From Takakia lepidozioides (taxonomy: Eukaryota; Streptophyta; Takakiopsida; Takakiales; Takakiaceae), in the NCBI GenBank assembly GCA_030704615.1, contig CM060734.1, positions 23,126,001 through 23,190,000 of the forward strand: 64,000 nucleotides of DNA, written 5' to 3'. The translations under genes and the position numbers were made by a program. Positions 10,864 to 21,789 of this stretch are shown here, piece by piece (positions within the stretch are counted from its first letter, which is position 1; each line of letters begins with the position of its first letter). The notes beneath the pieces were generated by a model. The model had not been told where the DNA came from, ran no database searches, and saw only the letters and a list, made by a program, of their open reading frames with translations.

Positions 10864-11383
10864 TATCACCTTTATTTCACTCTACTTTCATCCAAATTTT
10901 TATCATGTCACATTCATCAATCATTCATCCACTCACCAATCTTATTGCTAAGCCTTAGTCACACTCCAGGAATACTAAGCTCCCATTTTCGACGGTTAAG
11001 CCCTACGGCAATAGGGCTTCTAGGAGTTGACAGACCGCGGTAATAGGCCCAACCCTAATTTCTAATTCCGAAGAACGTAGTTGAAAATCAATTCTTCGAT
11101 GCAATCACTAATTCTGCTCACAGTATTTTCTGCTCACGTGTGCTGCTCACAATCTAGCACGCCCTGCTAAGGAACAACAGGAAGGGAACTACAACAAAAA
11201 CTAAACAAAACTAGGCATCCGATAGTGCAAATGATGAAAAAACCAGGAGAACAAAACTTTGCCCTGCAAGGTGGGCGAAGGAAAAAAATCAACTTGAAAA
11301 AATCCAAACACTGTACATAGTGATGCCAGGACTAAATTGAAAGAAAGAAAACAAATATCTAACTAAGGCTCAGAATCTGCTGC

Positions 11384-12749
11384 CTATGCACGAGAAAGAG
11401 CAGCTCTGGAAGATGTGTAGGTAACCTGTCTATTCTCCACATTCAAGCAAGTCAAGTCAAACGTGAATGTGCAGGGTACTAACAAAGAAACATGGACAAA
11501 GTTAGCAAGATGAGGAGTGGAAGCATGTTGAGGGAGAAGGACATACTGCCTATCAGGCAAGATTTCAGTGATCAGATAGGGCCCATCATTTCTCTTTGCC
11601 TTGGAAATCTGTTTACCAGGCCGAAGTCTCACACAAACAGATTGCCCAACTTTGAAAGCCTCGGAATACACTACCTTGCGATTGTAACGCTTGGCTTGAG
11701 AGGCTTGAGCAAAACGAATGTTAGACGTAGCAGTTTCACGCAAACGACGCCGCTTGGCATCTATAGTGAGTAGAATTCCTCCCAGTTTTCAGGCTCTGTA
11801 GCAGAAACTTGCAGCCAAGAAATATGCAAGAGACTACGACATTTTCTACCATATAATAACTCGAAGGGAGAGATTTTGGTACTAGCATGAATGAAAGTGC
11901 GATAGGCAAACAACAAGATAGGAATGGCTATATCCCACTCATCTATATGGGTCCTATTTTTCTCCAACATTTGACACATGATCTTGTTAAAGCGTTCAGT
12001 CAAGCCATTGCATTGGGGGTTATAAGGGGCAGTCACTGCATGTGTAGTATTTAGATTGAACAAAACAATCTCCATGAGTTGGTTGCAGAATTGGGTACCT
12101 TGATCCGTGAGGATCTCAAGAGGGCAACCATGTCGGAGAATCACCTTATCAAAGAAGAACTGTACCACCTCATCACTGTCCTTAACAACCAGAGGTTGGA
12201 GCTCAACCCATTTCGTTAGGTACTCCGTAGCTATCGCAAGGTAGGCATGGGTGCTTCGGTCTTAGATAGTATGGTCTTAGCATGACAGGGTACACATCTT
12301 GCAATGAAAGCTGAAACGTCGTTCACTAATCCTTTCCAGTGATACTGTTCTTGTAATCTTTTGACTGTCTTCGTAACCCCCAAATGACTAGCGAAAGTAA
12401 ATGCATGATACAATTCAAGCAAGGCAGGGACAGCGGACCTAGGAGGGACTTCCACAACAGATTGGCCTTCCAAAGCATTCACTCTGAACAAACGCCCTTC
12501 ACTTTCCCGATGGGTGGGTAAGTGCTAGTTTACTTGCCTCATAAGTAGCTTGGATATGCCACTTAAGTGGGTGCCGACTTTGCACCTATGGAGAAGAGCA
12601 TCGTAAAATAGATCATCCATGCCTACAACACTCATGGCCACACAACAGTAGGTTAGTGCAGGTGGAGAATGAGTGTCCGCCCCCGTTTTCTCAAAGTTCA
12701 TCAACACTAGTTTTTCCACAAGAACGATCATCAACAGTGTGAGTGCCAT
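11384..12749 (-). pseudogene. Ty3/gypsy integrase remnant
   Basis: From 12749 leftwards come a linker, an H2C2 zinc-binding region (SHLGVTKTVKRLQEQYHW, then ARCVPCHAK; 12491-12231), the catalytic core (GCPLEILTDQGTQFCNQLM, HAVTAPYNPQCNGLTERFNK; 12168-11761) and the C-terminal domain (SVCVRLRPGKQI, GPYLITEIL; 11743-11384). The second Asp (TDQG) and the Glu (TERFN) of the DDE triad are visible; the first Asp lies in a broken stretch near 12200. Small frame breaks separate the three parts. The integrase follows the gag remnant almost directly, so protease, RT and RNase H have been deleted. Confidence 0.88.
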
Positions 12750-12758
12750 TACAATCAG

Positions 12759-13348
12759 CTACCAACTGTGTGGCCTTAGAGGGGGGGGGTTGAGCAAACC
12801 TGCTTTGGCAGCTTTGAGCCTAAGTCGTTCCTCCAGAAGACCCATCATTGCATCTTCATGGTGATAAAGCTGTTTCTGCAGGAAGACTCTTTCAGTCGGA
12901 GGTAAATCCTTGATGAAGCAATGCTTCAAGATAGCGGATCTCTCAAAAGGACATCGACCGCCTTGCATACTGCTGTGCGAAGATCAGAATAGTACTTCCA
13001 CAAGCTGTCACCAGGGGTAAACGTTAGATCTGGGACAGTGTATGCAATTGGTTTGGCCTCACGAAACAACCTACCAGCCAGCGTTCGTGCTTCATTCCAT
13101 GTCAGTTCATCTTTGCCCTTAATACTGGACTCAAAGATCTTCCGAGCTTCACCCTTCAAACAAACACGAAATATTTTGACTATGAACTTTTGTGGCACTG
13201 AGTTGATCTCCTTACTAATGTTGAAAAATTCTAGAAAGGACTCAAAGTCATCACCCAAGTTATAATCTGGATATTGCTGCTTATGCATATTTTCTCTGGC
13301 ATCATCAGACTTGGTCCCAGTTGTTTCCGGAGTATGTTGTTTGATCAA
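12759..13348 (-). pseudogene. Retrotransposon gag remnant
   Basis: The frame encodes YPDYNLGDDFESFLEFFNIS, FRVCLKGEARKIFESSI, TWNEARTLAGRLFREAKPIA and TFTPGDSLWKYYSDLR, the capsid-like pattern of plant Ty3 gag proteins. It is clearly homologous to the plus-strand frame at 34162-34842 (NLGDDFESF against KLGDDFEGF, FRVCLKGEA against FRFCLKGEA). A frame change occurs near 12960. The 3' part runs into the integrase region without zinc knuckle, protease or RT. Confidence 0.82.
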
Positions 13349-13409
13349 TATTTTTCATTAAAGGAGGACAGTTCGAGATGAACCCATGGCCTCACACAAC
13401 TCTTCTACA

Positions 13410-14505
13410 TCAAAAGCTGGGCCTGATGCAATCTTCTTTTGGAGCATTTTTGGAGTGTTCTCCTTGTTCGGCCTTCCCTTTCTCATCCACCAGCTCCCTT
13501 TCTCTAGCAGCTCTAGCCTCTAACTCACTCAGCCCTACAGTCTCCTCAGCCTCTTTGTCTAGCATGGCTCTGGTGAACACATGCACATGAGCGGAGAGGT
13601 GATACCGATTACCTCCGATCAGATGGGGCCTGGATGAAGTCTTCCCAGTTTGCCACACAATGGCAGCTGATATATCGTTGTTTAGGCCAGAGGTATACTG
13701 CCTCATCCAGCTGCTGCCACACCTCCCGCTCTGACTTGAGCCAAAATGAGACCTTTACCACGGTGCGCACCCGCATTTCTTTGATCACCAGGGTGTGGGA
13801 TGGATAATCAGAGGCCTTTGCCGGTTGGGACAACCCTACACGCTCTTGCTTGAACAACCTGCCGGGAAAGACAACAACATCCGAAATGTTATGCACAAAA
13901 CGTTGCTCAAGCACCCCCGCAACTACTTCCTCCCAAGTGGGCTCGGGCTCGGAAATAACAGGAGCGACTGGACACAGGTTAGCAAGAGCAAGAGACGTCC
14001 CACCTTCCCACAATCTTAAGGGACTAGGCTTATGAGGATAAGCAAAACCTTCCAACTCCGTATGCACGTCCCTGGACACTGTAAACTGCGGAATGCCCAA
14101 CTGAGGCCAACTAGATACTTCACCGATGAGCATACGCTTTTTGAGCACAAGAAAGGGCAGCTTGGCAAGAATCTCGTCAACATGTAGGACCTGTAGCAGC
14201 TTCCCCGCCCAAGCCCCTTGCAATGTCCGTTCCACTTTGCGCTTCTGCTCCCGTTTCTGGGCTAGAGTTTTCGCCTCCTTGGCTGCCTCTTCTGCCACTT
14301 CAGCCTCAAACTTAGCAACCCAAAAGTTAGATGGTGTGTCTAGTTCAATTTCCTCACGCGCCCAGGGCTCATTCTCATAAAATGCAGTGTATCTACAAAT
14401 ATCTTCACTCAAGTGAACTTGCAATTCATGCAAAAATGTAAGTTCAAAGTTGAGCTCTGGGGTAACTTTAGGGATAATCTGCTCAAAGCTGGAAGAGGAT
14501 GCCAT
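13410..14505 (-). CDS. Extra ORF upstream of gag, copy 1 (unknown function)
   Basis: A roughly 300-codon frame precedes gag on the same strand. I place the start at the second Met (14505, MASSSS), because the second family member also begins MASSSS. Visible blocks are LDTPSNFWVAKFEAEVAEEA, a Lys/Glu/Arg-rich helical stretch, TLQGAWAGKLLQ, a WPQLGIPQF segment, then WEEVVAGVLEQRF, VVFPGRLFKQERVGLS and VVKVSFWLKSE. No known protease, nucleic-acid or membrane motif is evident. A shifted frame (13706-13410) carries the linker into gag. Conservation between two separate element copies argues that this is a genuine retroelement protein. Confidence 0.6.
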
Positions 14506-14519
14506 GGCGCACAACATGA

Positions 14520-15750
14520 AGGATCGACACTAGCCTGCACAAGTTAGAAGCAAAAACGCATAAGCGAAGAACGAGAATCGCCACCATTTCGCCCTCTGAC
14601 GGCTGTACCTTCTTCTCCTTGCAACACACCAGCACCTGCAATGATTAGTTCATCCGTTCAAGGTAACAGTTTAGTTGCCCCCCATCTCCACGAAGATTCC
14701 GGGGCCGTAGGGTTATTCCTCTTTATCCCGAGAAATTACCTGCACTGGGGTTGTATGCCCTGTAGAGCGGAGCGCGCTAGCTAGGACGGGATCTTCACTA
14801 ACACCATGCACAGAAGGCACTTTTCATCCAACTTCAAGCACACACAATCTCACACAATCCACAGCAGTTCGTACACCTTGTGAGATCTAAAATCCACCAC
14901 CCAGCTTGCGTTCGCGCACTAGTTTAAATAATATTAAGCAGGAAATCTAATCTAGGCCAAACGGCCTTCATCCATTGGCCAGCCAGATGCCATCCCAGCT
15001 GGACCACTCAACAGAGCCACCTCATCTAATCTAATCCTAAACTAGCTGTTAACAAAAAGACAATCTATCATAATATGGTCTAACTGTACTAGCTCATCCA
15101 AGCTATAGCAACGCAACGGTTCATCCAGCCTCATCCACGCTCCATCCATCCAAGCCCAAAAAGTAGGTGGGAGGGAATCCAGCCTTCACAGGGCCACCAA
15201 CATTATATATATATATATATATATGAAGGAAATTAAACCTTGCTCTTATTGTTATAGTTTTCTTATAATTCAGATATGTCTATCCCTATATACCCTTCAT
15301 TTATGGGTCTTATCTAATCAAGGTATATTCAAGTTAAGATTTAAGTGGGGGAAGATTATCTCCTTCATGTAGGTACTATCTAGTGGAGGTATATCAGGAT
15401 CTTACTCATGTTTGGCACCAATGCGTGGTCTCTCCCTTATAGGGAGGAGCCAATAAAGCCTTACAGGGTTCAAATAAATAAATGCCATGATCAAGCATTA
15501 ACACCATTCCCCATGAGCAAAGAATCAGTGACAAGGGACGCAACGTGCGCAGGGCAAGAGACAGAAGAGCACGGACTCTGGCGGAATGATCATATGGAAG
15601 TTTGAAGGTGGGAGCCGATGGCTCCGCATGTTGCGGTGAGAGAGCTTTGGGACTTAGTTTTTGTCAAGCCCTCTCCCGCGCCACCTACCTGCGCCCCTTA
15701 AACTGAGTTTGCCGAATTTTTTTGTGAATCCCGCCGAAATATCCACGTAG
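14520..15750. other. Non-coding region right of the Ty3 remnant
   Basis: This is where the 5' leader and LTR of the minus-strand element should lie. I could not match it to a second LTR left of 11384. It includes a (TA)n microsatellite at about 15204-15225 and CATCC-rich sequence near 15120-15150. No coding signal was seen. Confidence 0.4.
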
Positions 15751-15754
15751 CTGG

Positions 15755-16162
15755 AATTGGGGAAGAGAAAATACAGGTGGACACGATTTCTGAATGTCCA
15801 GTTCTCAATGTCGTCCACTAGACTGCCGAAGGCAATAGTGGGGTGGGAAGCTTTCTAATTGGGGAAGAGAAAATACAGGTGGACACGATTTCTGAATGTC
15901 CAGTTCTCAATGTCGTCCACTAGACTGCCGAAGGCAATAGTGGGGTGGGAAGCTTTCTAATTGGGGAAGAGAAAATACAGGTGGACACGATTTCTGAATG
16001 TCCAGTTCTCAATGTCGTCCACTAGACTGCCGAAGGCAATAGTGGGGTGGGAAGCTTTCTAATTGGGGAAGAGAAAATACAGGTGGACACGATTTCTGAA
16101 TGTCCAGTTCTCAATGTCGTCCACTAGACTGCCGAAGGCAATAGTGGGGTGGGAAGCTTTCT
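15755..16162. repeat. Four identical tandem copies of a 102-bp unit
   Basis: Units starting AATTGGGGAAGAGAAAATAC begin at 15755, 15857, 15959 and 16061, and all end GGGAAGCTTTCT. By eye the four copies are identical. Such uniformity in an otherwise decayed region points to very recent expansion, or to an assembly effect. Confidence 0.92.
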
Positions 16163-17680
16163 CTTTTGAAGTCGGTAGAGAGACAGAGGGCATCCAGCTA
16201 AGCTGTGGTGGACGTCCTTCAAGAAATGTGTTGCATTTCTAGGTCAGATCATAGAGATCGGTCGCAATGCTTGGTAGGGTGATGTTATACATTGAGGAAG
16301 AAACAGGAATTCAAGGCTTGTTGCATCAGCAAGTTGAAATGACAGGGTAAGGGGTGGTGGAATGCCTTCAATTGGGCGTTCTTTAGCAGTTCTCCCAATT
16401 GATAGCTTGGCCAAGTGCAGGAGAGAGCTAGATTATAAGGATCAACCTCAAAGATCTCAACCTAAAACCCGCAGTTGGAGGAGCATATTAAATTCGAGAA
16501 ACTCAACAGCCTGGCAATCCCTGCCTGCAGTAGGTTTGGCCTTTTGGCTGCATGTGTGGATAGGTGAACTCTGAGGGTTATGAGTGTCCGAGCATGTTCA
16601 CTGTAAAGTTGACTTGGCATGTATTGACATTCTAACATCAGCCAAGTCGTGAACAATGACCTACCTTCTGCTCATCACCACTCTTTCGACAAGCAAGTAG
16701 TGTACACAAGGAGATAAGACGAAGAACTCCAATGGATCTTCAGGCTCCTAGACTGTCTGATCAATTACTGTGGGCTATAAAAAGAGTGAATCTATTTGCT
16801 CACTGAATCCATAAGAATGTGGTTGTTCCAGGTCGAGATTTTGGAGTTACCAGTGCAAGCATTCCCCAACCACTTGACTGTCGCACCCAACACTTTGAAG
16901 CTTTGAATTGCAGTTTAGACTCATAAACTCTGCCCTAACCCCTCTTCTGTCTGTTCCCGCAACGAATTTTTGCATCATTCCCCTAACTCCCGTACCCCTC
17001 CTCACCTCCAACGCCTCCCCCCCCCCCTCTCATCCATTTGCTCCATTATGTCATTTATAAGCCGTCGCTGCTCGGCTGCGAATCTCTACTCAGCCAGACA
17101 ATATGCAGCTTCTTCTCTCTGCCAAAGCCGCCACCCCCTATGCTCTCTTTAAGCGCTACTGTGCATTCCAGCTCAGGGCAGCAAACTTCCCCCTCGTTCT
17201 TTGTGAAATCGGCTGAGATTGATAAAGAGGAGCCGACATTGTCATGCCCGCTATCCCCCCTTATTGCGCCCAATGGCATATGCGGCTGATCAGAACAGGG
17301 AAGTGATTTCTCCCCTTCCCCTCATTAATGGATGCGGAGTCCAAGTATGCTTCCCACTCTCCCCAGGATCAGAACCTCCTTGGTCGGACTGCCCGCATCA
17401 TTTCATCGCTGCTTTATCTCCCTTCTGATTCTCCCCTCCACCATTCCCCCAGTCCCCTCGCTTAATTCTTTGAGGCCTTTGCTTACGGGTCGCCCTGTCT
17501 TCAAGTCTGATTGCTCGGAAAGGGGGACCTGTGATTTCATCGCTCCTCTCTCCCCCATCTACATCTGCTTCCTTCTGCCTGGCATTAGCATTGTCTCACT
17601 ACGGGCCCTGCTGGGTGGGTGGAGTGGTGAGAGCTCGTGTGTGCTGCTTGGTACAGGTACCAGCAATCCCGAGCTCCAGG
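16163..17680. other. Leader region of the LINE and unassigned sequence
   Basis: From about 16900 the sequence becomes C/T-rich, as is common for LINE 5' untranslated regions, and leads into ORF1 at 17681. No protein motif was recognised in 16163-16900. Confidence 0.4.
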
Positions 17681-19918
17681 ATGAACGCCAGAGGTGTCGG
17701 GAGCAAGCGTAATAGCCGAGGCAACGCTACAGTGCGTAGAGGCTCCATGAGGCTTCACGGCTCAGCTCTGGCAGTGAAAGGCGGAAGCTCAAAATGGATC
17801 CTGAAGAATGCCTCCACTTCTAACGGCTCGGGTGACTCGATACTGGGCAAAGGTCCGACCTCCAAGGTTGACTCTCAGTCCCCACCATCGGACGACGGAT
17901 TGTGGGAAGACTCCATCCCCCAAGAGATCCCTGAGCAACCTGTTCTCAAATTGGATAAAAGAAAACTCAAATCTCAGGCGGAAAAGCTTACGCAAAGGGG
18001 GATTCTGATTTACTTCCCAGGAAAGCTGCGACCCAGGCTATGGGTCCGGACATGGATCACTAAACACTTGGGTGCTCAGGGAGGTCTTGCCCATCATTAC
18101 TGTCTCTCTATGGGCAGAGGTTTTTACCTGGTGCTTTTCTGCTCTCAACAAGAAGCTGAAGCTGCGCTAAAGTTCAACACTCAAATGTCAGCAGCTAAAG
18201 TCTTCTTATTTCCATGGACACACGACTGGGGCCACAAAAAAGGTGTAATGTGGAAGCCAAGGGTGATAGCAATACCCTTTCTACCGGCAACTTACTTGAC
18301 ATCCCTGCCTGAAATAGGAGCCAGCTTCGGCACCTACATCGGATCCTTAAACGTATCAGAGCCTTTACAGGAGAACATCTTAAGCGTTGACACGGAAGGG
18401 GCTCAATATGACTTCACTAGGGATAATGGAGTGCCCAAGCTCGTTGTTCTCATGCCAGAATCGGTTCTAATTGGGTCCTCAATCAAGTTACCTACACTTG
18501 ACGACTCCTTCATTGTCGTTTCAATCCGTGAGGAAATCATTTCCACAATCTGTTTTGCCTGCAACGGAGAGGGTCACGTTCGCTCAAACTGCCCGAAGCT
18601 AGGCAGGCAAAAAGTCACAGAAACTCCCACCCCGGTTTTCTTTCAAAGCGCTGAAGAGACATTTGAAAGGTGAACAGCACCGGCAGACCCAAAGGTGGCA
18701 GTCCCTTCTATGGAAACGGGCCCAGAAGTGCCTCCAAGGGGACTAAACCTCAAGAAGAGGAAACGAAGAGGAGAAGCAGCGAAAAGAATCCACCCGAACC
18801 GGCCATACGACCCTAACCCAGTCAAGATTGCGGATGCTTGGGCCTCTTTCCCATTTTCTGAGGAGGAGATCATGCTATTGGACAGCACCAGCTTAGCCAT
18901 TGCAACACTGGAGCTTCACTCATTTTCCAGGAGACCTCTTACAGGATGGGCTCCAGGATCTGCATATGCCAGGGACAGGGCGGCGATTTGCGTGACCCCC
19001 CTTGTCTTCACGCTCTTTGACGGCTTCACCAACTTTTGTATCCCTATCAGCGGAGAAGGATTCAGGTCTGACTGGGTTGATGAAGCTTTGGCAACTGGTC
19101 TAGGTTCTGGAAATCCAAAAGAAATCACCCTACACTTGACCAGGAAGGTTCTAAGGGAGTTTTTTCCCCACATCTCCCTTTCACTCTCACACATGCAGCA
19201 TATAGGCATTATTGTTGAGAATAATGCAGCTCTTGTGAACCTGGCGATCATCCATGTTCTCCCCATTTTCAGTTTCAAGGACCTGGAAAATGTTGAAGAA
19301 CGCAACAATTGGATGTGGGTGGATAAGTTTGGATTGTCTTGTAGGGTCACTGACCCCAACAACTGGGCCCGAAGCTCTCTCCTTCTAGAAGGACTGAAAA
19401 TGGTGGCAGAGCTTGTAAGTCTCCAGAAGCTGAAGGGGCTGGCTACTCATGAAGGAGAGAACTCGACGAAAGTGGAGCACTGCACCAACAAGGAACTGGT
19501 CATCTTCAATGAAAAGGATATGCTCATATCCTCCAATGGGGCCAACAACAACACGGACCTGTTTCTCCCGGAGGAAACAGTGGATTCTCCACCTGCGGTA
19601 AGCATGATTCTTCATGCTTACTCTCCCCTCCTTTTCCTTGTTCCTGGAAAATCCAACCCTATGCATGGTTTGACACTAGTCTGTGATAACCAGTCCCCGC
19701 AATTGAAGCTCCTGGATTTCGGCAGTGTCAGTAAGAGGAAAGAGTCATTTTCCAAAGTCATTTTTGTATGGAAGCCTCTGGACAATCTCCCCCAGCCTGA
19801 TGGCTTCAAGTGGATATACACACTACACCCTGCTGATAAAATGATTGAATTCCGATTTCTCCCCTGTTGGCCATCAAATCGCGGGAACACCGTGGGCCTC
19901 CTCGTCGTTGTGACATGA
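17681..19918 (+). pseudogene. L1-type LINE ORF1 with DUF4283-like part, CCHC knuckle and long C-terminal extension
   Basis: Translation from ATG 17681 (MNARGVGSKRN) gives a basic N-terminus, a DUF4283-like RNA-binding region (WVRTWITKHLGAQGG, GRGFYLVLFCSQQEAEAAL, PRVIAIPFLPATYL) and a zinc knuckle (ICFACNGEGHVRSNCPKLG, about 18550-18600). One in-frame TGA at 18671-18673 splits the frame. The same frame then stays open for 400 more codons to a TGA at 19916-19918. That extension (for example WMWVDKFGLSCRVTDPNNW) matches nothing I recognise. ORF1 proteins coat LINE RNA. Two-thirds of a kilobase of C/T-rich leader precedes the start. Confidence 0.85.
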
Positions 19919-20320
19919 ATCTCTCCTTCACCAGTTGGAATATTAGAGGCATTGTGTCTCATCATTCTGCCCCAAAAAGGGCGAGGATCAGACAATGGGC
20001 CTCGAATCTTCTCAACCGTTCCTCTCTCATCTTCTTTCAAGAGCATAAGCTGGATGCTGATAAAATTGCCTCTCTGGGAGGTTCGATTTGGCCTTCAAAT
20101 TCTGCTTTTTGGAACCCCTCGGTGGTGGATTTTGGTCTCCCCTTCCTTGGGACCATCCATTCTAGCTAATGAAATTTAGGTCCAGGGTAGGGTGCAATTC
20201 ATAGCTATAAATCTGGGTCAGTCCATTGGTACGGTAGGAGTGGTCAATGTTTATGCGCCAAACCAGGAAGAGGAAAGAGTTCAACTCTGGTCCCTGATCA
20301 AACTAAAAGTTTTGTAGCAT
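19915..20320 (+). pseudogene. LINE ORF2 start: apurinic-type endonuclease, truncated
   Basis: ORF2 begins at ATG 19915, overlapping the ORF1 stop as ATGA. It encodes MNLSFTSWNIRGIVS, LIFFQEHKLDADKIASLGG and SAFWNPS, the motifs of LINE endonucleases that nick target DNA (Asn of WNIRG and Glu of QEH are metal-site residues). A frame shift near 20170 moves to VQGRVQFIAINLG and VVNVYAPNQEEERVQLW. The element stops near 20320, where unrelated Ty3 sequence begins, so the RT is absent here. Confidence 0.85.
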
Positions 20321-20328
20321 CTTCAGGT

Positions 20329-20511
20329 TCAACACTGGGTGGTTGGTTGTTGGTTGTCTGGCTTGTTGATCAAGTATCGTAACGCCATGTGATCAACGAA
20401 AAAAGTAAATGGTGTCTCCAATAAGCAGTGCCGATATTTCTTCACGGCAAAAATCATTCCTATTATTTGCCTTTCTCTTTGAGCTGCCTGGGGACGTTTT
20501 GAAGTTTCCAT
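20329..20511 (-). pseudogene. Ty3/gypsy RNase H fragment
   Basis: The minus frame reads ETSKRPQAAQRERQIIGMIF, AVKKYRHCLLETPFTFFVDH and ALRYLINKP. This is the RNase H segment found after the RT of Ty3 elements (compare RHYLLGKKFMFYVDHQALIYLVNKP at about 63320 in this window). It directly abuts the truncated LINE, marking a rearrangement junction near 20320. Confidence 0.8.
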
Positions 20512-21480
20512 TCTTTCTTTCTTTCTTTCAATAGATGATTAATGATACTCAACAAAGATCGGGCACCTCATTGTACTTAAAGAGATTTGAACTTGCCCCT
20601 TGATTAATGGCAGGTGCATATTTGAACACCATGAAAAGTCCATGTGTTGTAATCTCAGACATTTGCTTGGACAACTCTTGTCAGCAGTTCATCGCATCTC
20701 ACTTGCCAGCTTTATTATCCTGAATGTTGCTGTGGGGGGATCCAAGCTGGGGAGGTGTCCACTGTGTGTTGTGCCTTGGTTAGATCTTTGGTAAGCATGA
20801 AGCTCCAGAGGATGGTATCACTAAGTAAAGTTGTCACGGGCATGCTACAGGCGAACAAGGACAGCTGAGCTCATGGCGAAAATGCCTCAAATGCTTGCAG
20901 ACATGAAGGTGATGTGCTTTGAATTTTCCTTTGCAAATTAGTTGCTTGGATTGTGGGCACAGTTGGAGACTTGTAATTTCCACATGGAAACCAAACCACT
21001 TTAGACTTGTTAAAATTATGACGCATTCCTTGTGCACTCTAGCAGAGGCAATGGCAACACAAGCATGTAAATGCTCCAGATAGGTGGAAAGGATCAGGGA
21101 AACAGTGTGCATGAAGTTATGTGCGGAAGTTATGTGCGGAAGTTTGAACATATGCTGTGAGCATGACCTAAAGGGGGACGGGAAAGATGGGGAACAGAGA
21201 TCGAGTTACACAGCAATAGACAAAGAACTACTACTTCAAAACTAAGGCTACCAGAGAGGTCATCATGGGTGTTCACAACAGGGTGGAGGGTGACATCTTT
21301 GCTGAATGATTTCATTTGTTTGTACGTTGATATTGCAGAAAAGAAGACTGGAGAGGAAGTTGAAGTCGTAACGTGGCCATCTCATTTCGAATGAGGGGCT
21401 TGTAAAGGCTCGGCTTGGTAATCCTTGACTCACCTGATTTTGGGGTGTGTCGGACATGATATCTTCAGCATGATATGTTC
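20512..21480. other. No recognisable gene
   Basis: A (TTTC)n tract lies at about 20510-20528. No coding motif was seen on either strand. Confidence 0.35.
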
Positions 21481-21789
21481 ACCTTCAACCCACAGATCAA
21501 CTCACAAATCGAGCGTCTAGAGAAGAGATTGTACTCATAAGACGTTGTTTGCCGTAGCCTTGTGGCCATTGACCCCGCGCCCAGTTTGAGCGGGAACAAA
21601 AGGGACAGAACCTACCTCTGTCAGGGGCTGACGGTGGTAGTAAGACTTACCTCCATATAAAGAATTAATCCAGGTTTTCCGGATATCCTCTAGAAATCCC
21701 TTCACACAAGCATCAATCTGCTGTGTGATTTGCCCGTCTAGAGAAGAGAGAAATAGAGATCCGGTGACAAAACCCTGATTTAGGACCAC
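21480..21789 (-). mobile_element. 5'-truncated LINE 3' end (copy 1 of 3)
   Basis: The minus frame ends QIDACVKGFLEDIRKTWINS, then YYHRQPLTEVGSVPF and GRGVNGHKATANNVL followed by TAA-type termination. The same C-terminal block occurs on the plus strand at 36900-37065 and 57060-57250. It is the tail of LINE ORF2 downstream of the RT and a CCHC-like motif. Only the last 70 codons or so survive here, the usual result of incomplete reverse transcription. Confidence 0.75.

Noticed and set aside
15204-15225. (TA)n run considered as a promoter or insertion site
   Set aside because: A simple microsatellite with no other promoter feature.
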